Assembly: GCF_014692675.1 (NCBI RefSeq)
Contig: NZ_JABFCZ010000003.1
Location: 205,596 to 269,595 of the forward strand
Reading direction: 5' to 3'
Source of the DNA: Roseibium aggregatum
GTDB taxonomy: Bacteria; Pseudomonadota; Alphaproteobacteria; Rhizobiales; Stappiaceae
Length of the DNA: 64,000 nt
Below are positions 44,622 to 52,677 of this stretch, piece after piece (within the stretch, counting starts at the first letter, position 1; every line of letters starts with the position of its first letter). The notes beneath the pieces are model-generated. The model saw nothing but the letters and a program-made list of their open reading frames with translations, was not told the origin of the DNA and ran no database searches. The translations under genes and the position numbers were made by a program.

Positions 44622-45167
44622 TCAGGCGGCTTCGGTGGAAGCGGCGGCCTTCAGGTTTTCCAGAATGTTCTGTGGGGAGGAGACGCCGTAGGGGTCGCTC
44701 TCGCAGTTGTCGGAGAAGCCTTCTTCCTCGAACCACATTTCGATGACGCCGTTGTTGATCACGGCGCCATAGCGCCAGGAGCGCATGCCGAAGCCGAGAT
44801 TGTCCTTGGCGACCAGCATGCCCATCTTGCGGGTGAATTCGCCGGAGCCGTCCGGAATGACCTTCACCTTGTCCACGCCCTGCGCCTTGGCCCAGGCGTT
44901 CATGACAAAGGCGTCGTTGACGGAGACGCAGTAGATCTCGTCGATGCCTTCGGCCTTGAACGCGTCATAGAGCTTTTCGAAGTCGGGCAGCTGATAGGTG
45001 GAGCAGGTGGGTGTGAAGGCGCCGGGTAAGGAGAAGAGAACGACGCGCTTGCCGGCGAAATAATCGTCGGAGGTCTTGTCCTCCCAGCGGAACGGGTTCG
45101 GGCCTTCGATGGACTCGTCGCGCACGCGGGTGCGGAAGGTCACGTTCGGTACTTTCTTGCCGATCAT
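44622..45167 (-). CDS. Peroxiredoxin (Prx5-like)
   Basis: ATG 45167 with CCAGGAGTTGACC upstream gives 181 residues. Motifs are VVLFSLPGAFTPTCSTYQLPDFEKLYDAFKA (about 43-73), in which PGAFTPTCS holds the peroxidatic Cys57, and VSVNDAFVMNAWAK (about 80-93). The FGMRSWRYGAVINNGVIEMWF segment is typical of the Prx5/AhpE-type subgroup that uses glutaredoxin or thioredoxin. A second Cys, in SDNCESDPYGVSSPQNIL, is also conserved in alphaproteobacterial members. It reduces hydrogen and organic peroxides. The gene is monocistronic. Confidence 0.93.
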   Translation of the reverse strand: MIGKKVPNVTFRTRVRDESIEGPNPFRWEDKTSDDYFAGKRVVLFSLPGAFTPTCSTYQLPDFEKLYDAFKAEGIDEIYCVSVNDAFVMNAWAKAQGVDKVKVIPDGSGEFTRKMGMLVAKDNLGFGMRSWRYGAVINNGVIEMWFEEEGFSDNCESDPYGVSSPQNILENLKAAASTEAA

Positions 45168-45478
45168 GGTCAACTCCTGGAATTGGCTGTTCTGGGGCGC
45201 CCTGCCGCGCAGGTCCGAACACAGAGGGAAAGGACCAGCGGGAGGGCGGTCCGATCCGGATCGAAACTGCACCGAGAGCGGCGCTTGTTTTCCGGTAGCG
45301 CAATTATTGCGCCGCAGCAAGATCGAACCTGCCGTTGTCCGCGGGTTTGGCCGTATTTTAGGCGCGGTACCGGGGAAATATGCAATTACGAATTGCTAAG
45401 TGATTAGTATATATACGTATTTTGGTTATTGCGGAAATTCGCTGATCAAGCGGAAACGCGCGCATTTCTGCCGTAAGG
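45168..45478. other. Intergenic region upstream of the peroxiredoxin
   Basis: A 311-bp gap holds the peroxiredoxin promoter and the end of the spermidine-synthase-like gene. Apart from the palindrome listed separately, nothing stands out. Confidence 0.4.
45381..45395. promoter_or_regulatory. Palindrome upstream of the peroxiredoxin gene
   Basis: GCAATT-ACG-AATTGC is a perfect 6-bp inverted repeat with a 3-bp centre, about 214 bp upstream of the peroxiredoxin start. It could be an operator. Its distance argues against a simple repressor site for that gene, and no OxyR-like spacing is present. Confidence 0.3.
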
Positions 45479-47020
45479 TCATTCTTGCAGTGCCATAAGA
45501 CGGTCGATCGGAGCGTAGTCGTCCGTCAGGATCAGGGCATGCTCGCTGGTCGTCAGACGCCGCACCGTATCCTGCGTGAGCCGTCCGGCCTCATAAGGCT
45601 CCGGATCGAGCCCCTCCAGCCTGGAGGTCTTCGAGCGGGAATTGCCGGCGGCAAGGATGAAGACCTGCCGTCCCTCCAGCGGCTGGCCGGTGTTCTGGAC
45701 CCAGATTTCCACTTCCGGAAAGACGGACCGGAGTGTTGCCGTGATCGCTTCCAGCGCCTGCAGCCGGTCCGCATGGTCGATCACGTTCATCAGGTAAACG
45801 CCGTCGTCGGTCAGGCGGCTTCTGACCAGTTCGAAGAACTCCTTGGTGACCAGGTGCTGCGGCACGGTGATGTCGGTAAAGGCATCGCCGATCACCACGT
45901 CGTATTTGTCGGGCCGGGAGGCGAGCGCGCGCCTGGCGTCCTCGTGGAAAATCCGGGCAACCGACGGATCGAACCAGAAGTATTTTTCCGCCATCTCGGT
46001 GACCGCCGGATCGATCTCGGCAACGGTGACATCGATCTGCGGCTTCGGCCCCCAGGACCGGGGGATTGAATAGGTGCCGCCACCGATGAAAAAGGCGGAA
46101 AACGGCCGGTCTTCCATCCGGGTTCGGCCGATCAGCTCCAGCATGGAGGCATGCAGCGTGAACATGACCTCCGGATAGTCGCGCGCGGAAACGCCGTGGG
46201 CGAGATGGTCGAGCACCATCAGCCGGACCGGTGTTTTCACCTCCGGCGAGATATCCACGACCCGGATGCAGAAATAGTTGCTTTCCCGCTTGCACGGATT
46301 TTCCGCCGCCAGTCCCGAGCCGGCAATGGCGAGCGCCGCGACGAGCACGATGGCTGCCGGAACGATCACCGGGGTCTTGCGGCGGGCAAGGCCAAGGAGA
46401 AGGGCCGCGCAAAGGGCATAGGTGACGGTGACGGCGGCCAGGGTGCCGATGGAGCCCAGGTAGGAAATGAAGACAAAGCCGGCCAGCAGGGTCCCGGCGA
46501 TGGCGCCCAGGGCGCCGGCGGCAAACATCGCGCCGAGGGCCCGTCCGGCTTTTGCGCGGTCCGCGTCGACGGCAATACGCGCAAGGACGGGGGCCGGAAT
46601 GCCGGCGAAGAACGACGGCAGGAAGAAAACGATCATGGAAAGCACCGTGATCGAGGCAATCGGGGCCGTCAGCGCGGTGATGATCGGCTCCGCACTCCAG
46701 CGCAGAAGGAAAACGGCGGCTGCGGTCGTGAGCGCCGCCCCGACCAGCCCGAGCCCGGTCGCCATCAGGCCTGTGGAGGACGGCCGTTCGGCAAGCCGCC
46801 CGCCGACCCAGTGACCGGCCGAAAACCCGGCCAGCACCACGGCAATGATCGAGGTCCAGGTGTAAAGCGACATGCCGACGTAAGGCGCCAGCATGCGCCC
46901 TGCGACGATCTCGACCACAAGGCTTGCAGCCGACACGACCGCCTGCAGGAAAACCAGCAGATAAACCGGAGGCAATTTGGGGGGATGTGAACTGGCCGGG
47001 TGGGAAACGGGTTCTTCCAA
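45479..47020 (-). CDS. Membrane-fused spermidine synthase-like protein
   Basis: This 513-residue protein has about eight hydrophobic segments in its first half (residues about 20-245: LLVFLQAVVSAASLVVEIVAGRMLAPYVG, WTSIIAVVLAGFSAGHWVGGRLAERPS and further helices). A C-terminal Rossmann methyltransferase-like domain follows, with AFFIGGGTYSIPRS, DVTVAEIDPAVTEMAEKYF and YDVVIGDAFTDITVPQHLVTKEFF, the aminopropyl-transferase pattern of SpeE. Fusions of this type are called spermidine synthase but their activity is mostly unproven. It starts 8 bp after the end of the NHL-repeat gene, so the two form an operon. Confidence 0.88.
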   Translation of the reverse strand: MEEPVSHPASSHPPKLPPVYLLVFLQAVVSAASLVVEIVAGRMLAPYVGMSLYTWTSIIAVVLAGFSAGHWVGGRLAERPSSTGLMATGLGLVGAALTTAAAVFLLRWSAEPIITALTAPIASITVLSMIVFFLPSFFAGIPAPVLARIAVDADRAKAGRALGAMFAAGALGAIAGTLLAGFVFISYLGSIGTLAAVTVTYALCAALLLGLARRKTPVIVPAAIVLVAALAIAGSGLAAENPCKRESNYFCIRVVDISPEVKTPVRLMVLDHLAHGVSARDYPEVMFTLHASMLELIGRTRMEDRPFSAFFIGGGTYSIPRSWGPKPQIDVTVAEIDPAVTEMAEKYFWFDPSVARIFHEDARRALASRPDKYDVVIGDAFTDITVPQHLVTKEFFELVRSRLTDDGVYLMNVIDHADRLQALEAITATLRSVFPEVEIWVQNTGQPLEGRQVFILAAGNSRSKTSRLEGLDPEPYEAGRLTQDTVRRLTTSEHALILTDDYAPIDRLMALQE

Positions 47021-47028
47021 GGGTTTTC

Positions 47029-47910
47029 CTAATTCGTGACGATCGTATAGCGCACAACGCGGTTGTTGCCGGAATCGGAGATATAATAGTCGTTGCCGCG
47101 GATGGCGACGCCTTCCGGATTGGCGAACTTGTTCGCTCCTGCTCCCGGAGACCCGTCCCCCAGCACGCCCAGAAGCGTGCCGCCGTCCGGCCCGTCCGGA
47201 TCGATCAGCAGAACCCTCTGCGCGTCGCTGTCGGCAACCACCAGCCGGCCTCTGGGATCGATATCGAGATATCGTGGGGCGCGAAAACCGAATTTCGGCT
47301 GATCGAGAACCTGAAGTTCCTTCAGGTCCGGACTGTATCTGACCAGCCGCCGGTTGCGGGTGCAGGCGACCCAGATGCTGCCGTCGGGGGCTTCGGCCAC
47401 GTCATGGGTTCCGAACAGTCCTCCGACGGAACCGATTTCCTCGCCGTCCTGAAAGGCGACCAGCCGTCCCGTCGCTCCGGTCGTGGCGTAGATCCGGCCG
47501 TTGGAATGGGCGAGCACTCCTTCCGTGCTGGAGGCAGGCAGGAAGTCGAACGCCTGCGGCTTCTCGCCTTCCAGCCGGTCGAAGATCAGCACCGCGCCGA
47601 GGCCGGTCGCTGCGACTGCGGCGTCACCGTTCTTGCCGAAGGAGATGTCGTGCACGTCGGGCACCTGGCCGGAGGCAACCGATTCGACAAGGTTCAACGT
47701 TTCCGGGTCGAGCACCGCGATCCTGTCGCCCCGTTTGTCGGCAACATAGAGCCGTCCGTCGGGCCCGAAGGCCAGGTCAAACGGATCGTGCAGGATCGAG
47801 GGACCGGCCATGTCGAAGGCCGCAAACGGCCTCGGCCTGTCCCCCGCCGTGGCGGCTTTCGCCAGACCAAGGCCAAGCAACAGAAAAACAAGGCATGTCG
47901 AAAGACGCAT
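47029..47910 (-). CDS. Exported NHL-repeat beta-propeller protein
   Basis: ATG 47910 has a strong GGGAGGAGG ribosome site and starts a signal peptide (MRLSTCLVFLLLGLGLAKAATA). The 293-residue product contains repeated DPFDLAFGPDGRLYVADKRGDRIAVLD, DVHDISFGKNGDAAVA and PEGVAIRGNDYYISDSGNNRVVRY blocks, each with the L-Y-V-[AV]-D/S-x-x-x-x-R-[IV] pattern of NHL/SMP-30-type propellers. It probably binds ligands or proteins in the periplasm. It is first in a two-gene operon with the spermidine-synthase-like gene. A much longer start at 48339 overlaps the upstream gene and is rejected. Confidence 0.82.
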   Translation of the reverse strand: MRLSTCLVFLLLGLGLAKAATAGDRPRPFAAFDMAGPSILHDPFDLAFGPDGRLYVADKRGDRIAVLDPETLNLVESVASGQVPDVHDISFGKNGDAAVAATGLGAVLIFDRLEGEKPQAFDFLPASSTEGVLAHSNGRIYATTGATGRLVAFQDGEEIGSVGGLFGTHDVAEAPDGSIWVACTRNRRLVRYSPDLKELQVLDQPKFGFRAPRYLDIDPRGRLVVADSDAQRVLLIDPDGPDGGTLLGVLGDGSPGAGANKFANPEGVAIRGNDYYISDSGNNRVVRYTIVTN

Positions 47911-48100
47911 GGACCTCCTCCCGGTCAACCTGAGCTTATCATCCGCAGCGGTTCCGTCCAGAAGAAGAAATGCTGACACGGTCCATGAAATGCAGTGAGA
48001 ATTGGACGCCGGGCGGCAGGTGTTCCCTTTTCCTTGGCTTTTCGCCGAAAATGTCCATGTTTTCGGGAACTGGCTTCCCGATCGATCCGGAGCAGGACCA

Positions 48101-50191
48101 ATGTTTTCGCAGTTGTCGTCGTCCCTTTTGCGCAATTGTCTCGTGGTCGTACTGGCGTTCGTCTGCCTGCTTCCGGCCGGAAGCGGACGGGCGGAGGCCT
48201 TTACCGAAAAGACGCTGCAATCGGTTGTTTCCGTTCTGCCGCTCTGGCCCGGAAAGCCGCAGGGCGGAGGGGGAACGCCTGCCGGCAAGGCGCCTGAGGG
48301 CTCCGGCGTTGTCATCGGCAAGGATGGCCTGATCGCCACCGCCTACCATGTGGTGCAGCCGGCCACCCGCAACCCGGAACCGCGCATTGACGTGCGCCTT
48401 GCCGACGGGCGGATCCTGCCTGCACGGCTGACGGCCTTCGACGAGGCATCGGATATCGCTTTGCTGGACGTGGATGCGGAGCTGCCCGTGTTTACCTACG
48501 CACCGGAACCGTCTCTCGCCGAACCGGTCTGCATCGTTTCCAATGCCTATGGCCTAGACCTGTCGGTGACCTGCGGCGTGGTCTCCGCCCGCCATGTCGC
48601 CAATGCAGGCTTCAACAGGATCGAGGATTTCATCCAGACCGACGCCGCGGCCAATCCGGGCAGTTCCGGCGGCGCGCTGGTAGACGCAGACGGCCGTCTT
48701 GTCGGCATGATGTCCGCAATATTTGCGTCGGCTGCCGACACAAATATCGGCGTCAATTTCGCGGTCTCCGCGGACCTGCTCAAACGCGTGGTGGAGGGCC
48801 TCAAGGATGATGGGCAGGTCGACTATGTGTCGGCCGGCTGGGGGCTGGAACTGCCGCCGCGGTCGGAACTGGCGATCCGGGCCGGCGTCAAGGTTGCTTC
48901 ACTCTCTGACGGACCGGCGTCAAAGGCGGGACTTCAGGTCGGCGACCTGCTGGTTAAGGTCGCCGGCCGCTCCGTCCGCCACCCCCGCGACGTTATCAGT
49001 GCACTGGCGCTCGTTCGTCCCGGCGGAACGGCCGAAGTCGCCTATGTGCGCGCCGGACAGGACGCCAAAGCGCTCCTTTCCTTCGGCGCCGTAGCGCCGT
49101 CTTCGCCCGACTCCGATGCGTCGGTAACCGGAACACCCGATTGCCCCTACGCGGCGGCGGTCTGCAGGACACGGCAGGCTGTGTTCCCGGTGCAAAGTTT
49201 CGATCCGCTGGCGAGCGCCGTTCGCATCGGAAAGACACTTCTGGTGACAAGCCGTCACGTGGTCGCCGACAGCAGCGACGTGACGGTGTTCACGCCGGGC
49301 GGTCCGTTGAAAGGCAAGGTGGTGCCGTCCGCCTACAGGGGCGATCTGGCGCTGATCGAAGTCGAGGGCTTGCCCGAAGACGGTCTTGTTCTCAAACCCG
49401 ATACGGACGCCGACCTGAACGCGGCTCTCTATGCGGTCGGCGCCGACGTGGCGCAGCGGCAGATCCGGGTGTTCCAGCCGGGCGCGATGCTTCTGCCGCC
49501 CGATCCGGCGGCGGATCTCGGGCGGCTTCAGGTCACGAGCTTCATGCAGCCGGGTGTGAGCGGCGGGGCGCTTGTCGATGCCAACGGCCGGCTCGCCGGA
49601 ATTGCCGCTGGAGGCGGGGAGGGGCGTTTCGAGGCCCTGCCGGCGCGGGACGTGCGAAACCTGCTGCAGGGCCGGAGCGCATCGGATGCCGCAACGGTCC
49701 AGGGAGAACTTGGCAAGGCACTGGCGGAGTGTGAAACGACGCTGGAGGCGATTGCATCGGCCGAAGCCGGACAGGCCGCCGTCACGCTGATCGAAAAGCT
49801 CCGCACCGCCTGCATGTCGGCGGAAAATGAAGGTCTCTATCTCGATGCCGGTCGCACGCTGGCGATGGCCGGCTTGTTTGACGATGCGGTCATTCTGCAC
49901 CGGGCGGCGGTCGATCAGGTCCCCCACTCCCTGAATGCCCGGCTATCCCTGCTGGTCTCTTTGCAGCTGGCAGGACGGTTCAAGGCCATGCTGCCGCATG
50001 CGGAGTTCATCCTGAATGCGCTGCCGGAGGATCCGCAGGCGTTGCGGCTGGCCATTCAGGCCGGTGTCCGCGGCGGCAGGCCAGACCTGGCCGAACGGGC
50101 CTATGCGCTGATGGAAAAAGCCGATCCGCGGCAGGCTGCCGCGGCCCGGCGTTTCATCGATGCTCCGCCGCCTGCGCCCCCTCAGAAATAG
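48101..50191 (+). CDS. Exported double trypsin-like protease with PDZ and TPR-like tail
   Basis: ATG 48101 follows GGAGCAGGACC. The 696-residue protein has a signal peptide to about residue 33. Protease domain 1 is complete: His83 in ATAYHVVQ, Asp118 in ASDIALLDV, Ser189 in NPGSSGGALVD, the HtrA pattern. A PDZ-like domain follows at about 245-330 (ASKAGLQVGDLLVKVAGRSV). A second trypsin-like domain is at about 345-520 with His386 in VTSRHVVAD, Asp415 in RGDLALIEV and Ser487 in QPGVSGGALVD, so it may also be active. The final 170 residues are helical, TPR-like. It likely degrades or processes periplasmic proteins. Confidence 0.9.
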   Translation: MFSQLSSSLLRNCLVVVLAFVCLLPAGSGRAEAFTEKTLQSVVSVLPLWPGKPQGGGGTPAGKAPEGSGVVIGKDGLIATAYHVVQPATRNPEPRIDVRLADGRILPARLTAFDEASDIALLDVDAELPVFTYAPEPSLAEPVCIVSNAYGLDLSVTCGVVSARHVANAGFNRIEDFIQTDAAANPGSSGGALVDADGRLVGMMSAIFASAADTNIGVNFAVSADLLKRVVEGLKDDGQVDYVSAGWGLELPPRSELAIRAGVKVASLSDGPASKAGLQVGDLLVKVAGRSVRHPRDVISALALVRPGGTAEVAYVRAGQDAKALLSFGAVAPSSPDSDASVTGTPDCPYAAAVCRTRQAVFPVQSFDPLASAVRIGKTLLVTSRHVVADSSDVTVFTPGGPLKGKVVPSAYRGDLALIEVEGLPEDGLVLKPDTDADLNAALYAVGADVAQRQIRVFQPGAMLLPPDPAADLGRLQVTSFMQPGVSGGALVDANGRLAGIAAGGGEGRFEALPARDVRNLLQGRSASDAATVQGELGKALAECETTLEAIASAEAGQAAVTLIEKLRTACMSAENEGLYLDAGRTLAMAGLFDDAVILHRAAVDQVPHSLNARLSLLVSLQLAGRFKAMLPHAEFILNALPEDPQALRLAIQAGVRGGRPDLAERAYALMEKADPRQAAAARRFIDAPPPAPPQK

Positions 50192-50529
50192 ACCTCCCAG
50201 CTGTCGTCATCTGCACTTGCTTCGGGGAGAAGCTGGCGCAGGGCCGCGATTGCCTCCGGCTTGCCGTAGACCACATGATCCGTCCCTTTCAGGTGGATGG
50301 CTTCCATCCGCATCCCCGTGACCTGCTGCGTCTCCTTGCCGTCCTGGTCGACGATCAGGCTGCGCAGCGGGGCTTTGGCGCTTTCGTAGAATTCGACCTG
50401 GGAGGCCAGCGAGCGCAGGCATTTCCCGACGACATCCGCCACGGATCTCAGCCGCTCGTGGCCGAGTTCCTGAAGGCCTTCCTCGAGCTTGCCGAGTGCG
50501 GACAGTGCGTTTTGTACGGAGGCGGTCAT
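50182..50529 (-). CDS. Conserved hypothetical protein
   Basis: This 115-residue soluble protein is largely helical in its first 55 residues (SVQNALSALGKLEEGLQELGHERLRSVADVVGKCL) with a beta-rich second half (GMRMEAIHLKGTDHVVYGKPEAIAALRQLL) and an acidic end. I do not recognise a family. It converges with the double protease gene and overlaps it by 10 bp. It may be a regulatory or chaperone-like small protein, but this is not supported by a motif. Confidence 0.65.
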   Translation of the reverse strand: MTASVQNALSALGKLEEGLQELGHERLRSVADVVGKCLRSLASQVEFYESAKAPLRSLIVDQDGKETQQVTGMRMEAIHLKGTDHVVYGKPEAIAALRQLLPEASADDDSWEVYF

Positions 50530-50768
50530 TATACGAATCCCTCAGTTGTGTGCTGCAGGGACTCTCATATCAGAACGTGTGACCGCACAGGCTGGTAAAT
50601 CTGTCTTGGTCAGTGGCCGCGCGTCATGCGGTTTGACGGTGAGGGTAGTTCCAATCGCTTCCGGGCCGGATTTCGATCGCCGCGGATGATCGGATTTGCG
50701 ACGGGGACAGTGCGGACCGGGAGCAGAGAGATGCGTTTCTCACGCATCTGTCCGCATGGAGAAAAGTG

Positions 50769-51548
50769 ATGACTATTCAAGATGTCAAAGCATGGAATAC
50801 CAGGATTGCCGCAGCCGAAACGGAGCGGAAAGGGCTGAACACCCTGGACCTGTCCAGAGCGGTGATTGCGCTTTGCGGCAAACTGACGGAGCTCGGCGTT
50901 GCCGAGCTCCGCTGGCATGAGACGGTCCCCGGCTATACCGCGGCCGTGGCGGAATCGAAGAAGCGGATTGTCGGCGAATATTTTCGCGATGATCTGAATA
51001 CGTTGCCGCCGAGCCGTTTTTTCGGCGTCACCGGACATGACGAAGCCGGCCGGACGGTCTGTACCACCGCCAACCGGTATGACGACGTGGCCGGCTGGGA
51101 CCTGCGGGACTACATCCAGCGGTTCTGGTACCGGAATTACCGGGCGGACGGGGGCGGACATGCCCGCCTGTCGCCGGCTTCCGTCCCGTTCGCGGCAGGT
51201 CTGACCGGGCCGTTCGCCTATATCGGCGATACCTCCGTGGACCCCGCCCTGGCGGGATCGGATGTCGCGGCCTATCTGGTGCGCCTGTGTATTCTCGGAT
51301 GTTACCTGGAATGGCGTCCGGCCAACATTTACGGCTGGATGGCACGCCACCACGCAGCCAAGGGCCTGCCGTTCCGCTGGGGGTTTCCGATTGTCTGGCC
51401 GAGCGGCTTTATCTGGGATGCAGCGCCGGAAAACAGGGCATATTCTGATTTATGCTTCCTGCTGTGTCCGCCTCAGGGAGTTGCGATTGTCGCGAATTCG
51501 CCACTGGATATCGGTGTGGCTCCAAATCCAGCGAATAGCAAAGAGTGA
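50769..51548 (+). CDS. Conserved hypothetical protein
   Basis: ATG 50769 gives 259 residues; a GTG one codon earlier is possible. Visible features include RFFGVTGHDEAGRTVCTTANRYDDVAGWDLRDYIQRFWYRNY (about 81-122) and YIGDTSVDPALAGSDVAAYLVRLCILGCYLEWRPANIYGWMARHHAAKGLPFRWGFP. The pattern (catalytic-looking W/Y/R/H clusters, no signal peptide) suggests an enzyme or N-acyltransferase-like fold, but I cannot name it. Its last 140 bases overlap, tail to tail, the gene on the opposite strand. Confidence 0.7.
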   Translation: MTIQDVKAWNTRIAAAETERKGLNTLDLSRAVIALCGKLTELGVAELRWHETVPGYTAAVAESKKRIVGEYFRDDLNTLPPSRFFGVTGHDEAGRTVCTTANRYDDVAGWDLRDYIQRFWYRNYRADGGGHARLSPASVPFAAGLTGPFAYIGDTSVDPALAGSDVAAYLVRLCILGCYLEWRPANIYGWMARHHAAKGLPFRWGFPIVWPSGFIWDAAPENRAYSDLCFLLCPPQGVAIVANSPLDIGVAPNPANSKE

Positions 51549-52005
51549 ACCGGGCGCCTTGATCGGTGAACACCGGCAGGAGCAGCCGGTGATAGGTCTG
51601 CTGCTGATATTCGCCTGAAACCATCGGCCGGGACACCCGGACCAGATCGAATATCGGCTGCATGTCCGATGCCGTATCGAAATAGGCCTGGGCGCACATG
51701 CGACGGTAGTCCGCGGAAAAATCGTTTCGTTTGATCTGCGGACTGTCCGTCACCGGGGTGTTGCCCAGATTTCGCTTGAGCAGCGAATTGACCCCGTGGA
51801 AGAGCACTTGCGGTGAATCCGTCTTCTGCGGCTGTCCGTCCAGGATCACGAGTTGATCGGTATATCCGGCGATGTCGTCGCAAATGCGCCCACCGTTGGT
51901 GCGCCATATGTCCAGCAGCGTGCGCGCCGTATCATCGGCGCCGCCGCGGAAAATGTCGTCCAGATCGAAACGTACAACAAAATCATTCGCCATATCGGCC
52001 GTCAC
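51409..52005 (-). CDS. PAS-like domain protein (PAS_5 type)
   Basis: GTG 52005 overlaps the TGA of the upstream gene; an ATG at 51993 is an alternative. The 198-residue product has FDLDDIFRGGADDTARTLLDIWRTNGG near the start and YRRLLLPVFTDQGARFTLCYSLDLEPH-like strands (about 140-167), with a preceding SADYRRMCAQAYFDTASDMQPIFDLVRVSRPMVSG. This layout matches the small PAS_5-type proteins common in Hyphomicrobiales. Such proteins are stand-alone sensors of unknown output. It overlaps the plus-strand gene by 140 bp at its 3' end. Confidence 0.68.
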   Translation of the reverse strand: MTADMANDFVVRFDLDDIFRGGADDTARTLLDIWRTNGGRICDDIAGYTDQLVILDGQPQKTDSPQVLFHGVNSLLKRNLGNTPVTDSPQIKRNDFSADYRRMCAQAYFDTASDMQPIFDLVRVSRPMVSGEYQQQTYHRLLLPVFTDQGARFTLCYSLDLEPHRYPVANSRQSQLPEADTAGSINQNMPCFPALHPR

Positions 52006-52271
52006 GTATGGGATTCCAGCTGGGACTTCGCACAGTATACGAGCTCGCTTACGGCTTCTATCAACAATTCCGCTTGCCAGCCAACCAGCTTTTCAGGCTG
52101 CGTATGATCGAACATCTGACCGCAGATGGAACGGACGAACGGATCGACATTGCTTTTTCGGGCTTCCGCCAGAATGTCCGCGAGCTGTTGCTCTATGCTG
52201 GCGGCCGCCTTTCCCCAATAGGCATCGGCGTTGAAGGAGTCGCTCAGGGCGTTCTTATCGTCTTTGCTCAT
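52002..52271 (-). CDS. Small conserved hypothetical protein
   Basis: ATG 52271 is preceded by AGGAAAG and gives 89 residues, entirely helical and acidic (SKDDKNALSDSFNADAYWGKAAASIEQQLADILAEARKSNVDPFVRSICGQMFD). No family is recognised. Its stop overlaps the start of the PAS-like gene by four bases, so the pair is translationally coupled. It may be a partner of that protein. Confidence 0.7.
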   Translation of the reverse strand: MSKDDKNALSDSFNADAYWGKAAASIEQQLADILAEARKSNVDPFVRSICGQMFDHTQPEKLVGWQAELLIEAVSELVYCAKSQLESHT

Positions 52272-52677
52272 CGCAGTCACTTTCCTGGAAACCGCCTTCA
52301 ACTTCGAACCAATAGCACTGGTTGTGCATTTTCGAGCCAAACGGAAAGGTAGTTTCGACTGTATCCCTGACGCAAGACAAAATTAACGCTGTTTTTGAAC
52401 GCGCGGTGAGCTGATGTCTTCTGCGGATCCGGGGGGAACATAAAATTGTCATAACCGCGCCGTGCCCCTGAATCCAGCCGTTCCCGGTTGCAACACGATT
52501 TCATCCAAAAGGGAATTTGCCTTATCCGTCCGGCCAATTGCGGACGATCATGAAATCCGATTCAGGCTCGGTTTTGCAAAACACTGATCTGAAAGCGCTT
52601 TTGCGTTCCTTGCTTGAGCCTTGTCAAATATCTGCAGCGAAAATGCGATAAGCTGGTCCGATCGCGAAGGACCGTCC
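52272..52677. other. Intergenic region before the P-type ATPase
   Basis: About 400 bp between divergent genes contain presumed promoters. I see no credible reading frame, leader or hairpin terminator. Confidence 0.35.

Noticed and set aside
47911..48339. A 143-residue N-terminal extension of the NHL-repeat protein
   Set aside because: It would overlap the divergent protease gene and hide a clear signal peptide with ribosome site at 47910.
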